From Sphagnum compactum (taxonomy: Eukaryota > Bryophyta > Sphagnopsida > Sphagnales), in NCBI GenBank assembly GCA_965153455.1, contig OZ234495.1:2604001-2668000 (forward strand): a stretch of DNA of 64,000 nt, written 5' to 3'. The number at the start of each line of letters is the position of its first letter. Within the stretch, counting starts at the first letter, position 1. This document shows positions 24,186 to 37,014 of the stretch, in pieces. The notes beneath the pieces are model-generated. The model made no database searches. It saw nothing but the letters and a program-made list of their open reading frames with translations, and was not told the origin of the DNA. Position numbers and translations under genes: made by a program.

Positions 24186-26432
24186 CCACCCTATAACCGC
24201 ACTTCAAAGGTCCAACCCAGTGAAAAACAATTTGGCGAATAAAAAACATTTAGAAAATTTTGGAAAATTTTTGGTCTTTAGTATAAATTCGACCAAAAAA
24301 AAAGAAAAAAAAAGCCCAATTGTATATGGAAAAAAATGGCAAAACTTTTGAAACCACAAAAGATAGGTGTTTTGTTTTGTTTTGTTTGTGATTTTTTTAA
24401 TTTAATATTTAATTTAATTTTTAAAATGGTTTTTGTTTACATGAACTTCTTTGAACTTGGAAGTTAAACCCATTTTGACTAGAAAGAATAGCATTGGCAT
24501 GGGTGACTTTAGAAGAGGTTTAATATACTTGGGCCAATGGCATATACATGCAAATATACATGATTTGTGGAATAGGAAGTGTGAGTCAAAAGGGATTGTT
24601 GTCTCTTGAATAAAATGGGAGCCATGGTCACTTTGACCAATTGGGTGCATTCCTCAGCTTTGACAATGATGCAAGCCATAACCAACCGCCTTCAGCACTA
24701 TGGCTGCAATCTCCACCACTCACAATTTTGTCTCCACCGACGCTTCCTCAAGCTTCTCACTATTTAGGACCCCTTATGACATCAATCAAAGAAGCACTTG
24801 ACCAGAAATCAACAAGCTCTGAATTCAAGCCCACTCTGGGAAGAATACGGGATGCCCAAACAAGGTCTGAAGTTTTTTCAAGCAAGAGTGAGTTCCTTTG
24901 AGACTTGGCTGCCCCGATCTGACTCTGAGAGCTGGAGTGTTCCAAGATTTAGCTTGAAGCTACCAAAGACTTCTCTAAGAAATATGTCTTCAATTTTAAT
25001 GATGATCTAAGCATCAGCTTTCAAGAGGGAACCATTGTCCTCCTCAATGAGCACATACACCACCTGAACATTGAAATCTCCCATCACTTGTAAAAGAAAC
25101 TGAGCAATTTTCAGCCTGCTTGGGGAAACTCACATGAATTTTGTTGGGGCAAGATGGCAATTTGGATGGCAGAGAGGACACATCCTGGATGGAGTCAGGG
25201 TTGACAGACTGTAGATGGGCCAGAACTGGAACTATATCTGGCACCCAGACCTGCCAATTCCTCATCTGAAAACACTGTCCACAAGCAGGATGAACCTCAC
25301 CTTTCTGCCAAAAACAAGCTCAGCCACAATGGCAATGAAGATTCAGAGAAGAAACAAAGTACCATAGACTGGACGTCAAGAATCTGACCATCCCTGTTGG
25401 AAAGACATCAAATGAGCATCTTCTTTTATCAAAGTTCTCTCTATGAACAACACAGTAGCCCTCACACCCATCAATCTTGCAGTACTCCTAGATATTCAGA
25501 TCTTGTTCTCAATGTAGTGGAAACTCAAACTTTTCAATTGTGCAAGAAAGATTCCCTGCTTTTTGTTCTCAACACCCGAAATACGAGTGATTCCTGCTAC
25601 CCATTGATTGATTCAAGGAAACTTTGCTAGTTTTGAAACTGAAAGACCAGCGATTTCAGGATTGGGCAAGTACCAACAAGTGTTACCTGTGTCACAGTCT
25701 CATTCCTCATCTCCATTTCTGATGGTAGAAAAGACACACACAGGCAGAAGGAGGCAAGTGCCACCCTGACAAGATTCCTCCTGATCCTGATCCTCTCATC
25801 AGCAGTGTTCAATGCCTGCTTGCATGCAAGTCTTCAAAAAATTCACACTTTTCCACACTTGTAATACCTCATCCCTGCTCCTCATTCAAAGAGAGTGTCA
25901 CAATCTTCTCAAGTCACAACCTTTCACCTGTCATGGCAAGGACTGAGTGTGGATTGTTTCTTCTCAGTTTGTCTGGATATTTGAAGTGCAAATTGGACTG
26001 GGCCAGTACCACTTACCTGTTCAGGAGACAAAAGAAATTGTGGATGTGCCACCAACACCACAGGTGACTCAATCTCTCCATTAGAGGGGAGGCTCTGTTC
26101 TTTCAGCACCGATCCCTACCACCTTTGTCATAGTTGGCATGGCCAGAGCTCAAGTTTTGGGGAAATATCCATACTGATCAATAACACCTGCAGCCACATA
26201 CACGTATGTTTCAGAACCACCATCATCTACATGTTGTAACAAAATTGACAGCTGCTCTACAGTCTTGAAGTCTTGTTTTTTTGTTTTACACTGAGGCTAA
26301 CAAAGGAGATCTCTTCAGTTGAGTCTCCTGAGATGTGGTAGCCTAGCACCATGTCTGTGTTGTAATTTGCCAATCTAGTACTTGGGTCCCCCACAAACCC
26401 ACAAGATTCTAAGATTACAGAGGAAAGCAGAA
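24186..26432. other. Intergenic, partly gene-like composition
   Basis: 24640-26432 has higher GC than true spacer and several short coding-like pieces on the minus strand, for example FKTVEQLSILLQHVDDGGSE (~26190-26275) and VVLVAHPQFLLSPEQ followed by a donor GTAAGT (~25990). I do not recognise a family and could not join them into a gene. Confidence 0.3.
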
Positions 26433-26672
26433 TCATAGACAAAAAAGCTTGCATTCTCTTCCAATTATACATAAAATCATGTGACAATTGTGCAAATGCC
26501 ACGAAATCAAAAGGGGTAACTCATGGGTAGTAGGGTGATGATGATACCAGACAGAAGAAAAGATGTGTTTATCCTCAGCCTGTGCTCTGGTGAAATCATC
26601 TTCTTCACCCCAGGGATACCAATCCACCTTCAACCCATGCTTCTCCTTATTAGCCTCCTTTTTTGTAAGCAA
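26433..26672 (-). pseudogene. Fragment resembling SSP411/YyaL (spermatogenesis-associated protein 20-like)
   Basis: The frame contains VDWYPWGEEDDFTRAQAEDK then HIFSSV. The motif NPVDWYPWGEEAF...A...EDKPIFLS is the hallmark start of the thioredoxin-like domain of this family. The expected following GYSTCHWCHVME with its Cys pair is missing; the frame reads WYHHHPTTHE instead. The family's usual length is ~750 residues and no further domain is seen. I infer a decayed fragment; the match is short, though specific. Confidence 0.4.
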
Positions 26673-27899
26673 CCTCCAGTACCAACTTTACCCTTGACAA
26701 AAGGGCGTTGCACAGATCAACCCAAGTTTTTGCAAAATCCCACCTCTCAATTTGCACATCACCAACCAACCTCCTAAAGCTCCCACCCCCAAAAAAGAAG
26801 AAAAAACCAAGCTAAAATCACTCACTCAACCTTCCCACAAGCTCAAAAGTGAGAATCCTCCTGAAAAAAACAAAAACTTAGAAAAAAAAGGTTCACAGTC
26901 CCAGGGAGAGAGCTTCACAATGAGAATATTTAGCCAAATTTGGCTACAAGCTAAATATCAAAGTAAAAATTTAAAAACATCCTTCAATATTTTTGGCTAC
27001 CTACTTGACCCATGCACAGATATCTGGCATTTAAACAAAAAATGGTCGAAAAATGGCTACTGAAAATCTCAGAAAACACGTGATTTTAGCCCCTTTAATT
27101 TTTGATTTCGCTTTATGGCTATTCAACTATAGCCAGAAAAGGGCTGAAAACAACCTCTAGTCTCTCCCTTGTTTCTTGAAGGGCCAACAAACAAAACAAC
27201 AAAGAGCTGTTTTGTTCTGGCTCTAGTTATATCACAAAACTTTGCTTCTATTTGTTGGACATGTTCAATTTTCCAATAATTTTTTTTGTGATGGGCCAAT
27301 CAAAGTAGCTCCTTGCCACAACCCGAAATTGTTTTTTAAAAAAAAACCTTCATAACTAAACTATAAGTACTGTTGAAGTTCACAAAAAAATGAAACTCAT
27401 AGTTCACAGCAGAGTTTTTCTTTTTGGCAAAATTGTGCACCAAAAAAAATCTCTTGTGAAGGATTTTTTTAAAGGAAAAATTGACATATTTTGAAGGCCC
27501 AAAAAATAAGAAAAACAAAATCAAAAGTCGCCATATTTAGACAATGAGTTCCTGAAGGTTGTCACAACACACAAAGCAGGATTCTCTGAAAAGAAATGAA
27601 CTTTCCTGTGTGATCTGTAGCCAAATTTGGCTCACTCCTCTTCTGGATGATTGCCAGTGTCCTGGACCTACTTGACAAAATTGAAAAGAAGAAAAACCCT
27701 AATTCACAGGAACACCATTAAAAAAAGTTCACAGAAAATGAACTCAATAGTAATTAAGTTCACTGCAATAGCAATAACACCTGCTGAACATTCCTCAAAA
27801 TGTGGGACCAAAATGTACATCATCATGTAGTCTCTCTCTTGATACAAGGCAGAGCCAACAAAACAACAGCTGTTTTGTAAGTGTGAACCCTACTAGGTC
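26673..27899. other. Intergenic with repeats
   Basis: 27560-27700 is a copy of the dispersed TAGCCAAATTTGG family. 27155-27215 and 27825-27876 share a degenerate direct repeat (GTCTCTC...CAACAAAACAAC...AGCTGTTTTG). TAGCCAAATTTGGCTA, a perfect palindrome, occurs at ~26931. No gene supported. Confidence 0.45.
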
Positions 27900-28911
27900 A
27901 TACACAAATGCCATCACAAACAAACCTTCAAAACTACTTCTCTACCCATATTAGTCCTTTGTATTGTCATGTTGCTTGTGTTTTGGAAGAGCTCTTGAAA
28001 GAGAGGAAGAGATGGGTATGTTGTGATTGGCAAGATCCCTTGAGAGAGAGACAGAGACGGAGTAAAGGAGAGAAAGAAAGAGGGACCCATTGAGAAAATG
28101 GGGGTGTTTTTGTGTGGTATGGGTTTTTAGGGTTTGGGGTTCAGTGTGTTTTTCGGATGTGGTGCAGAAGTTTTTGTTATGTACCTGTATTTTGTGGAGT
28201 GCGTGATCTCTGTGTGATGAGGAAGTGGATGGTGGTGAATGTTGCGGGAGAGAGATGAAGCATGAGGAGTTTTGTTCACCAAAACCCTAATCAAGCTTTC
28301 TTTTGCCGTCTAGCAGCAGCAACAGGTACCCAAACACAGAAATAACAAGACAATGATATAATTTTTTGTTTGTGAGTCTAGGTTTCTGCAGGTTGATGAA
28401 TCCGTCGCCCCCCCCCTTCTTACTCTTTGCAGTGGCAGGAAATTTGAGCTCAAAACTGTCAAGGTTTATGCAGGGTACGATCAGGTGTGTGCATGTGTAG
28501 TAGGTATGTGTATGTGTGGTTGCCACAGGAGTACACAAATGCTGGGATTGTGGGAAACCTCCTTGGAGTCTGATCTCTGATGAGATGCTTAAAATTGTTT
28601 GAATCAGGGTTTATGTGTGTGGTTGCCACAGGAATATAAGAACGCTGGGATTGTGGGAATACTCCTTGGAGTCTGGTGAAATGCTTGAAAATGCATGAAT
28701 TAGGGTTTCTTAGATTGCTTGAAGCTTTTGGGGAATTTGTGGGTGGGCACTCGGAGGACATTTGCTCTTTATTATTGAATCCTTACAAAGAGGGATTTTG
28801 TCCAATTGGTTCTGGAAACCCTGATTTGTTTTTGTACAGAGGTTTTTGGTAGCAGAGGTTTTCTGTGTTTTTTTGGAAAAGACCTCAAATGAATTGTTCT
28901 GAGGAATTCTC
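27900..28911 (+). promoter_or_regulatory. MON1 promoter and leader region
   Basis: GA-rich tract at 28035-28085 and a telobox-type AAAACCCTAA at ~28280, both usual in plant leaders. An in-frame TGA at 28900 precedes the MON1 start. A ~105 bp tandem duplication occupies 28505-28715. A leader intron is possible but I could not define it. Confidence 0.4.
28505..28715. repeat. Tandem duplication of ~105 bp in the MON1 leader
   Basis: Two copies share GTGTGGTTGCCACAGGA, GCTGGGATTGTGGGAA and CTCCTTGGAGTCTG in the same order; the first begins near 28510 and the second near 28616. The second copy is slightly shorter. Confidence 0.8.
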
Positions 28912-31900
28912 ATGAGGTTTTGGAGTGGCATAGGTAATTTTATTCTGAGGAATGGTAATGAGACACCGCTATTTGGAGATAGAGTTTTGAGCAAGGATAT
29001 GATTGCTGGTGAATCCGAGAGTGAGAGCCCTGTGAGTGCTACCAGCAGCAGCCTTGGAGGAGGAACAAGTTGGTATTCGGCAACAGGCCTGGGCAGCAGT
29101 GACACTGGCAGTATGTACAGTGTAAGTGGAATTGAGGGCAACTCAAACCAGCCATCAAATCAGGAACCACGACATACAAGAGCCTGGAATGGAAAGCACC
29201 ATCCTGATGAGGTCTCATCCCTTGATCTCAACTCTTTGCAGAACTGGATTGACTCAGCGATCCCATTCTAGTGGGTTTACTCATGTTGGGGTGGTCTAGG
29301 ATTGCAGAATCTGAACCCAGAATCACTTAAATGTGGCTATGGATGCTGACCGAATCTCAATCCAATTTACACCATTCTCTTGGGTTTTTGTTCTTGTTAC
29401 AGCCAGTTTTGGTGTTAGGTTTGGACAGGGGTGGTTATTGAGCTTTGGATCTTAAGGTTTAGGTTGCAGAAAAGGAATCATGCGGGGTTTGATTGTTGTC
29501 GTTGTTGTTGTTTTTGTTGTTGAGATGGAAGTTAACATGGATTATCTGTGACTGTTTTCCCAGGATGATACATCTGTGTCATGGCGGTGCCATAAAAAAC
29601 ATTTCTTCATTTTGAGCAATGCGGGAAAACCAATCTACTCCAGGTCTGTGATCTCTTTGCTGCTACCTGTTGCTGTTGAAGGTCACAGAACACTTGTGTG
29701 ATTGTTGCTGTTGTTCAAACTGCTCACAAGTCTTTTCTCCTCTTTTTTTTGGGCTTGATCTCCTCTTTTCTTCTCTGTTCCTTCTTCATTTTCTTTCTCT
29801 TTTCCTGTTTACTGATACTGTATGGTGTATATAAATGCGTTTGTCAGGTCATCCCTCAATTCTATTCAGGACTTAATTCATGACTATGTGTGACTGTTGT
29901 GACTGTCAAACCTTTGCTGGCTTTTGTTTATTGGGCAGTGATCACCAGATTCTGAAGTGGGGTGAACATGGGTGGGATAGATATGGAGATGAACACAAGC
30001 TGGCAGGATTTTCTGCAACTCTACAAGCCATTATGTCATTTGTGGAGAACAGGTACTCTTCAAAGATCACAGGTCTTTAGACCCATTGCTTTGTACTGCT
30101 AATCCTCTAAGGCATTTGCAATTAGTTTTACCATGGAATCCTTCCACTCTGCTGGTTGTTGGTTAATTCTATCTCCATTTCTGCATGTTGGTACATCACA
30201 AAAGTGAACCAAATTTCTAGGAGTTGTGGGTGGAACCACATGTAAGAATTGTCAAGTGCCAGTCAATAGCATTGAGAAATTCATCTGCATGGCAATGAAA
30301 AGGAGCCAGACTTAGAACACAATCTAGGAGCAAGAAATTCCACTACTTCCCAAAACAATGTTGTTATCGATCAGTGTTCCGTAGTGTTGTATGTCGACGG
30401 ATGCTGACTTGGGATGTGTTTTGGATGTGGCTTTTTGGAGTACTGAAGTGGTGATACTATACAGTTAGTGCGTGCTGGTGACCACCAGGTCAGTCAGTCA
30501 CCACTGCACCACCACCCATTGTGTTGACACAGGGATTGGGTTTCCGTTGTCCAGACATGAGACATTACAAGAGAAGAGGGATCTCATTTCTTGTCATTGT
30601 ACTATGTTCAGCTTAGTAGCATAAAATCCTTGTTGGTAGCGTAATTTTGTGTGCTGGATCTTATAGCCTTTTCCGTCTTTTTCCACTGAAAATGCCAAAA
30701 ATGTGTGAGGTTTGTATCAGTTATGAGACCGACCTCCTGTGTTGTCTTCTGTTGGCTTGAATTATTTTTTTAATCGAGACTGGATGGGTTTTGCAGATAG
30801 TGTTTCTAGTGAAGGGCCCACTGTATTTGGTGTCAATTAGTGCAACAGATGAGCCGGCCCAGGCATTGAGGAAGCAGCTGGAGCTTTTACATGGCCAAGT
30901 AGGTCCATGATTTCCATCAGGACTTACATCAACTCTGCTGTTATTGTTTAGACACTTGTCATATCAAACTGCGTGTTCTGTGTTATTATTATTATCATTA
31001 TTATTATTTTAAAAAATTATGAGTCAACTGGTCTGTCTGAAGATCTATCCAAAGATGCACATCTTCATGACTGTGGCAGTGGTTCAAAATGCAGTTCCTA
31101 TATCTCTTGCATTCAGCTCCCGGGTTTTTGGTGCCCAACATCAATTGTCAGTGGTTAGAGTACACAAACAGGCTGCCTATCTTTTGGACTGAAGGGATTA
31201 TTGAGTTGTGAATTCCAGGTGCTGCTTATTTTGACAAAATCAGTGGAGAAATGTTTTGTGAAAAATGCAAAATTTGACATGCGGCCTCTTCTCGCAAGTA
31301 CAGACAGCATTTTTGCTTCGCTTATCCATGCCTTTAGCTGGTATGTTCATAATTTTGTCTCTAATCTCCACATGGATGGTTATGAGTTTGACCTCCCATG
31401 TGTTTGAAACGTCCCTGATGGCAATGTTGTTTTTGATGGCATCTTAAGAGAGAAAACTTCCTACACGATCACATTCAACAACCTGATTCTTTGAGTCATG
31501 GAAATTTCCTTTGTGAAGTATAGAGGATATAAAAAACCCGACAGTTCTGTTTGCTTTCCCAATGGTTGAGTTTCTGAGAACCGAGTGTTGGCTAGCATCA
31601 CAGCAATTGATGTGCACTAGCAAAATGAACGACAAGCTTGAAATATCATCAACTGAGTGTTGGTTCTATTCAGTAAATGGCAAAATTTTGGACTTTGCTG
31701 TTTACAGGAATGTGTCAACTTTTTTGAACTCATATTCATGCCTCCCATTACCATATGCAACACGTCAGGCTGCGGGAGCTGCGCTTCAAGCCACGCCAGA
31801 TGCAGGTGTTCTATTTGGTGTGCTTATGTGTGGTTCCAAGGTGAGGTTTTTTGACTGGACATTCTGTGATGCATGAAGACCATTTTCAAGTAGAGCATCT

Positions 31901-34649
31901 GATCAGGAGCCTTATTAGACTGGTACACCTAAGCTCTGCATACAGCAATGAAGGAAATCTGTTCATTTCATGGAATAGGATTAAATGCTGATGTAAGGGA
32001 TGACCCAAAAAATTTGGGTGTTGCTTGTTTTATCCAGGTGATAAGTGTAGTGGGTCCACGCAAGGGTGTGCTGTCACCCAATGACATTCTTCTTCTCTTC
32101 AACTTTGTGTCATCTTCTGACGCTTTTAGGTGAGGGGACAGACAGTGTGTGACACGACCATGAATTTTCCAATGTCATATCTGATACCAGTTTTTGCACC
32201 CTGATGTTGTGGGTACTTGCTATAAGTACTCAGAAGCTTCCAGAGGACTTGTTTGATGTACATGCTGCTTCCTAGTCATGGTGGGTCATGGATTAGAATT
32301 CTAAAAGGTAGGGTTTCTAACACTTGATCGTCATCTGATGCAGACGAACAGAGTCATTTTCCCCTGTTTGTCTGCCCGGATACAACCCCACTGCATTCCT
32401 GTATGCATATGTGCAGTACCTTGATGTAAAGTTTTTGTGACCTCTCCATGTTGCTTTGTCCTGTGAACATTGTCAGCATGTCCTATGAGCATGTCCTGCT
32501 TCCCTCCCTCTCATCACATTGTTCATTTATGCTTATCCTCTGAGTTGAAATGTTCCCTCTGCAGGCATCACTATTCCACTTATTGCCTGCTTGTATTGTG
32601 GTTTTGGTTTGCAGAAGGATGCATGCTTGATTCTCCTCACAGCAGACCCTGATGGTTTCTTCAAACTCAAAGAATGCAGGCAAGTTCAGAAAGGCTGGCT
32701 TTTTTTCTTTCTTCTGTGCATGTAAACCTAAACCCTAAACTGTCGGATTTCAGACATTTATTGTTGGCAGTAGTATTCCAGGGGCGAATTTTGTTCCTTG
32801 TCTTTTCTGTCCTTTCCTTTGGACTTAATCTATTCCTGTTTAGGTCTGCCCTGTTTGAGATAACATCTGTTGCTTGATCTGATGCAAGGAGCTATTTTTT
32901 CTTTTTGCAGATCACAGATTGAGGTTTTATTAAGAGAATCAGATGTTCTTCCCCAGGTAACAAATTCCGTACAAAGAGGGGGTCTACGTGTGGAGGATTT
33001 GCCAGAGCCAGGGGCTTCAACATCATCTCTTTTAGATTCAACAGCTCCTAGTAGTCCAGGAATTGAAGCCGATAACGAGCTGCCAGGTGAAACAAGGCTA
33101 CAGTTGGTGGTGGGCACTGGTGGCCCTGCCGGGCTCTGGCATTTTGTGTACAGGAGTAGCTACTTGGACCAGTATGTGGCTTCAGAATTCTCACCGCCAC
33201 TACACACTCGAGCTGCACAGAAGCGGTAACTACTTGTATTATCTGATTTGAACTCATGATTTGAGGAGGTGTGACTTCATAGTTGTCAATGTGATGTTTT
33301 GTGCCTGGTATAGAGGGATTTTGTATGTTGTTGGTTCCTGTTCTGCATCTGGAGGTAAGTAATGAAAGGGTGGATGTACCAGGCTTTTTAGAGCATACCA
33401 GAAGCTGCATGCTTCCATGCATGACGGCAGCGGAGCAGGCCTTCACAAAATGCAGTATAGACGTGATGAGCATCATGGTCTCTCTCTTTCCCCCGCCCAC
33501 ACTATATATCTCCCTCTTTTTCTCTGGTTTTGCTTGCTCAATTTTACAACTCAAATTTCTTGTTCTTAGAGGTTTTTACCAGTGTTGGGTGGTCTTCAAA
33601 TGAGGACAGATACCTGTTGGTTATCAACCCAGGAATGCACCCACCTACCTGCCAGTTCTCAGAATATTCAAAGAACTTGGTTTGGTGTATGACCACAGTT
33701 TTCAAAAAATATGAAAAAGTGAAAGAACTGGACAGAGAACCAGTGGTTTTTTACTGGTTCTTTCATGAAAACTGTTTTGAAATAACCAGAACTGGAGGTT
33801 CCTTGATTCTGAATTTTTTTCAAAGAACTGGAACTTGTGCTTCTTTAATTCTGATTTTTTTTCAAAGAACCAGAAATATTTGAAGAACCAGAACTGGTGG
33901 TTCTCCAATTCTGGAATATTTGTAGAACTGGAACTGGTGGTTCTTTAGAAATACAAAGAACCACACAGCACTGGTTTTTGCCAGTTTTGTTACACATCCA
34001 GAACTATTCTATTCTGTTAGGGATGGACTAATGGAAGAAATATTCTGACCGCCATTCTAAGGGCTGAGCAAAGACACATGTACCATTTGAGCTCTAAACC
34101 CTAAACCCCTACCAGGCACCCAATCTTTTTTCTTCACGTTATCTGATCTCTCAAGACTGGCAAAGTGCATGTGTGTGTGTGTGTGTGTGTTAATTGTGAT
34201 GGGATGTGGTGATGACTAGTTTTACTGTCATGGAGGACTTCGGACTTTGAGTTGTACACAGCTTTTGATCCATTGGCAGAAAAGGTGTGCACTCTCTTCC
34301 TCCATATGTTGTTCCCATCATCCTCGAGGAAGATTGTTTCACTTGGGAGGGAAAAAAACAATTTGAAAACTAAACATTGGGTTTGTCTCTTCAAATTCCG
34401 AATTCTCTCTATCAGTTCTCCTGGAAGTACCTTTCTTGTTTGCAATGCAATACCATGCCTGTGACTCTTCCTCTGCTGACTCCTACAATTGTGTTGCAAA
34501 GAGGGGTTTTAAACTGTATTGAGAGACTGAAATTGTGGGATGGTGATGAGCAGAGCTCAGCAGTGTCGGTTTGCAACCGAGTATGCCAATGGATACGTGA
34601 CTTGGAAAGTGAAATCTTTCTGTTGGGTGTGACCCCTTTCAACTGGTAG
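28912..34649 (+). CDS. MON1: Vacuolar fusion protein MON1 (14 exons, 549 aa)
   Basis: MON1 with CCZ1 is the guanine-nucleotide exchange factor that activates Rab7 on late endosomes and drives fusion with the vacuole. Exons: 28912-29211, 29564-29643, 29981-30052, 30449-30488, 30797-30898, 31219-31340, 31708-31840, 32038-32129, 32344-32425, 32615-32679, 32911-33225, 33392-33477, 34220-34284, 34554-34649. Phases join cleanly through all 14. The first ~100 residues are Ser/Gly-rich and disordered, as in other MON1. Then come the three longin-type domains with the family landmarks [128 protein letters not shown] and a C-terminal GVTPFNW. Arabidopsis MON1 is about 607 aa; the difference is in the N-terminal tail. 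Exon 10 ends at a GC donor (AG|GCAAGT). No disabling mutation seen. Confidence 0.93.
33740..33965. repeat. Degenerate short tandem repeat in MON1 intron 12
   Basis: Words such as GAACTGGTGGTTCTTT and AACCAGAACTGGAGGTTCC recur with TTGATTCTGAATTTTT spacers about every 40-60 bp. Similar words occur at 4880-5050 and 43230-43345. Confidence 0.6.
34171..34190. repeat. (GT)10 microsatellite
   Basis: Perfect GT repeat ending 29 bp before MON1 exon 13, close to the splice acceptor. Confidence 0.95.
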
Positions 34650-36986
34650 CCAATCAATACATGCTAGATAGATAGTATGAAATGACAATTTTTCGTGGAT
34701 GGTGGTGGCCCCATCATATTGTTTGTGTCTTTGAGAATGACTTGTTCTGGGCACGGTTCAAGTGTATTATTTTTTTCCTCCAGTATACTAGGCCTGTGAC
34801 ATGAATTCTGTCATGTAATAAAGTGGTTCTCAAATTTGGAAACGGTCACTGTGTTATTGTACATGATGTTGGTATTGGTTTGATTGGAAAATCTCTGAAA
34901 GGGACAGCACCTGATATTGAATTGGGACAGGGGACTCTGGAACTCCTTTTAGCTGACATAATGGAATATGACTTTGAGATGGGGGAGGGCAATGCAGATC
35001 CTGTTCAATGTGATGGGCACCAAAACTAAGGATACTGTGGGTAGGAGTGTAGATGATGCAGAAGGGTATTCCATTGATTGGAGGGATATTGTGGATCTCA
35101 AGTATTGTCTACAATTGGGTTCAGGAAACCTCTTATGGACACAGAAAACCAGCTCTTGCAAAGTTACATGTTAAGGATGAAGTTAAACCTAAAAGGAGGA
35201 TGATGCCTACCTTTGAAGGGTGAACATGTGAAGAATGATAATGTGCAGAGTCCAGACTGGTGATGAAGGGTGGCAAAGGACAGTTTTTTGGATGACTCAA
35301 GACATTCTGCTCTTGAGGACAGTTTGTCTTAACTTTTTGACCAATTGACATCATCAACTTGGTGTTGCAAAGTGCAAAGTGCACTGCTGCTGACAATCTC
35401 AACAGATGTGTTTCTCTCTAGTGCTTAGCATGATAAGACTGCAACTTCTGCTTCATGACAGCCTCAAAGACCCAGGTTCAAATCCTTCATGCTTTTACTT
35501 TATCTTTGAACCCAATAATGATATGTTCGAAAAGAGAGTAAGAATTTCAATGTGGGTTATGGACTTGAACATTCCAATTGAGGGGGAAAGAAATTTGAAC
35601 TGTGAAGTACTTTTGTGATTTTGAATCAGATTGGTAATTTAGGTAGCCTAGAGATAAGGGGGATTGTGTTCTACAATTCACTGTACTAAACTGCTATAGG
35701 TGGCATGCATTGTTATTTCTCTGTCATAGTACTCTCAGGTACCACAGCATTCTTGAGTGCACTACTGCAAGATTTTTCACAGAAAAGAGCAAAACTCTGT
35801 CAAACACTCGAAGCAGTACACCAATAACTAACCCCTGTGAGTAGATGTTGCATATTGTGGAGAGCTAGTGCTTGGAACCAGTGTTGGGTTTGGTGTCCAC
35901 TTTTGTATATACCAGCCTGCTCCTCATATTGGGCACTTTTTAAAATTATGATAACCAGATTGGTCCTGGTATTGGGTCCTCTTCATAATTTTCATACCAG
36001 TCTGGTTGTGGCATTGAGTCCAAAACTGGTTTTCAGTTGGTATGAAGCAGGTATCTATAGATTAAGATGGTTGTTTGTTTTGTTTAATGCTCCCGAACTT
36101 TGGGGCCTTTGGTTGCGCTTTTGGTACTGGCAAAAAGCCCTCGACAAGGCAATGTGCATTGTGATCATTTTGCAATTTTTGGACCAATGAAGATTTTTTT
36201 TATATTGAGTTTAGAGTGTCATTGAAAATTAAATTTAAAATTATAAAAGTAAATTTCTCAACAAATCAATGCCTCTTCATCATATCAGCCCTTCTGATTG
36301 CCCCTATAACAACTCAAAGCTTAACACTCGGTGGCCAATGACTCTTAACTTCACAATTGAACCAATAAATGTTTTAACAATTGAGTTGTTTTAGAGGTTT
36401 GAAGACAATTTCTTCAAAGTTAAATCCCATAGAGCCTCGGAGATGATCGATTGGCACAAGCTTCCACTAGTACAATTCATATTGAAACTGATTATGAACT
36501 TGGTCCCAGGTTGGTATTACCACAAGTCACTATCTACCAGGTTGGTATTGCCTCAAGACATGCCAGGCTTCCTTTGATACCAATGCATAGATGGGACTAT
36601 GTACCACGAGAAGGCCTCAATTCCACATCAACACTACTTGAAGGATAGGTACTAGAATCCAAACACTGTATAATTATTGTTGTGAATTGTGCAGAGGCAA
36701 GTGTTTGAAACAACAGACCAGAATCCCAACATTAAAGTACCCGAGTACGGTTTGTTTGTGCTGAAGGAAACAATACAGACCAGAAACCAACCACCAAGTG
36801 CACATATCATGTACACTAAAAACTCTACAGCAATCATGGCCCATTATGATGGGTCACACACCGCATTTCATTAATGAATCTCATGGACAGCAAAGAAACT
36901 CCAATTTGACAATTTCTCAAATTAATAATCTCCACAAAGATAATCAAACTTACGGATTCAGCCACTTGAGAGACAACTAACACGCA
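34650..36986. other. Intergenic with dispersed repeats
   Basis: The MON1 3'UTR should occupy the first few hundred bases. Near 35419-35486 a possible pol III A/B-box pair (TTAGCATGATAAGACTGC and CAGGTTCAAATCCT) may be a SINE head. 35880-36050 and 36490-36630 are rich in ACCAGGTTGGTATTG-like words. No gene supported. Confidence 0.4.
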
Positions 36987-37014
36987 ACTAAACCCTAAAA
37001 CCCTAAACCCTAAA
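36987..37014. repeat. Interstitial telomere-type tract
   Basis: CTAAACCCTAAAACCCTAAA followed by CCCTAAAC: about four Arabidopsis-type (TTTAGGG) units on the minus strand. Confidence 0.9.

Noticed and set aside
29212-29271. Continuation of MON1 exon 1 to the stop at 29271
   Set aside because: The family motif KKHFFILSN requires splicing from 29211 to 29564; the extra 19 codons are intron.
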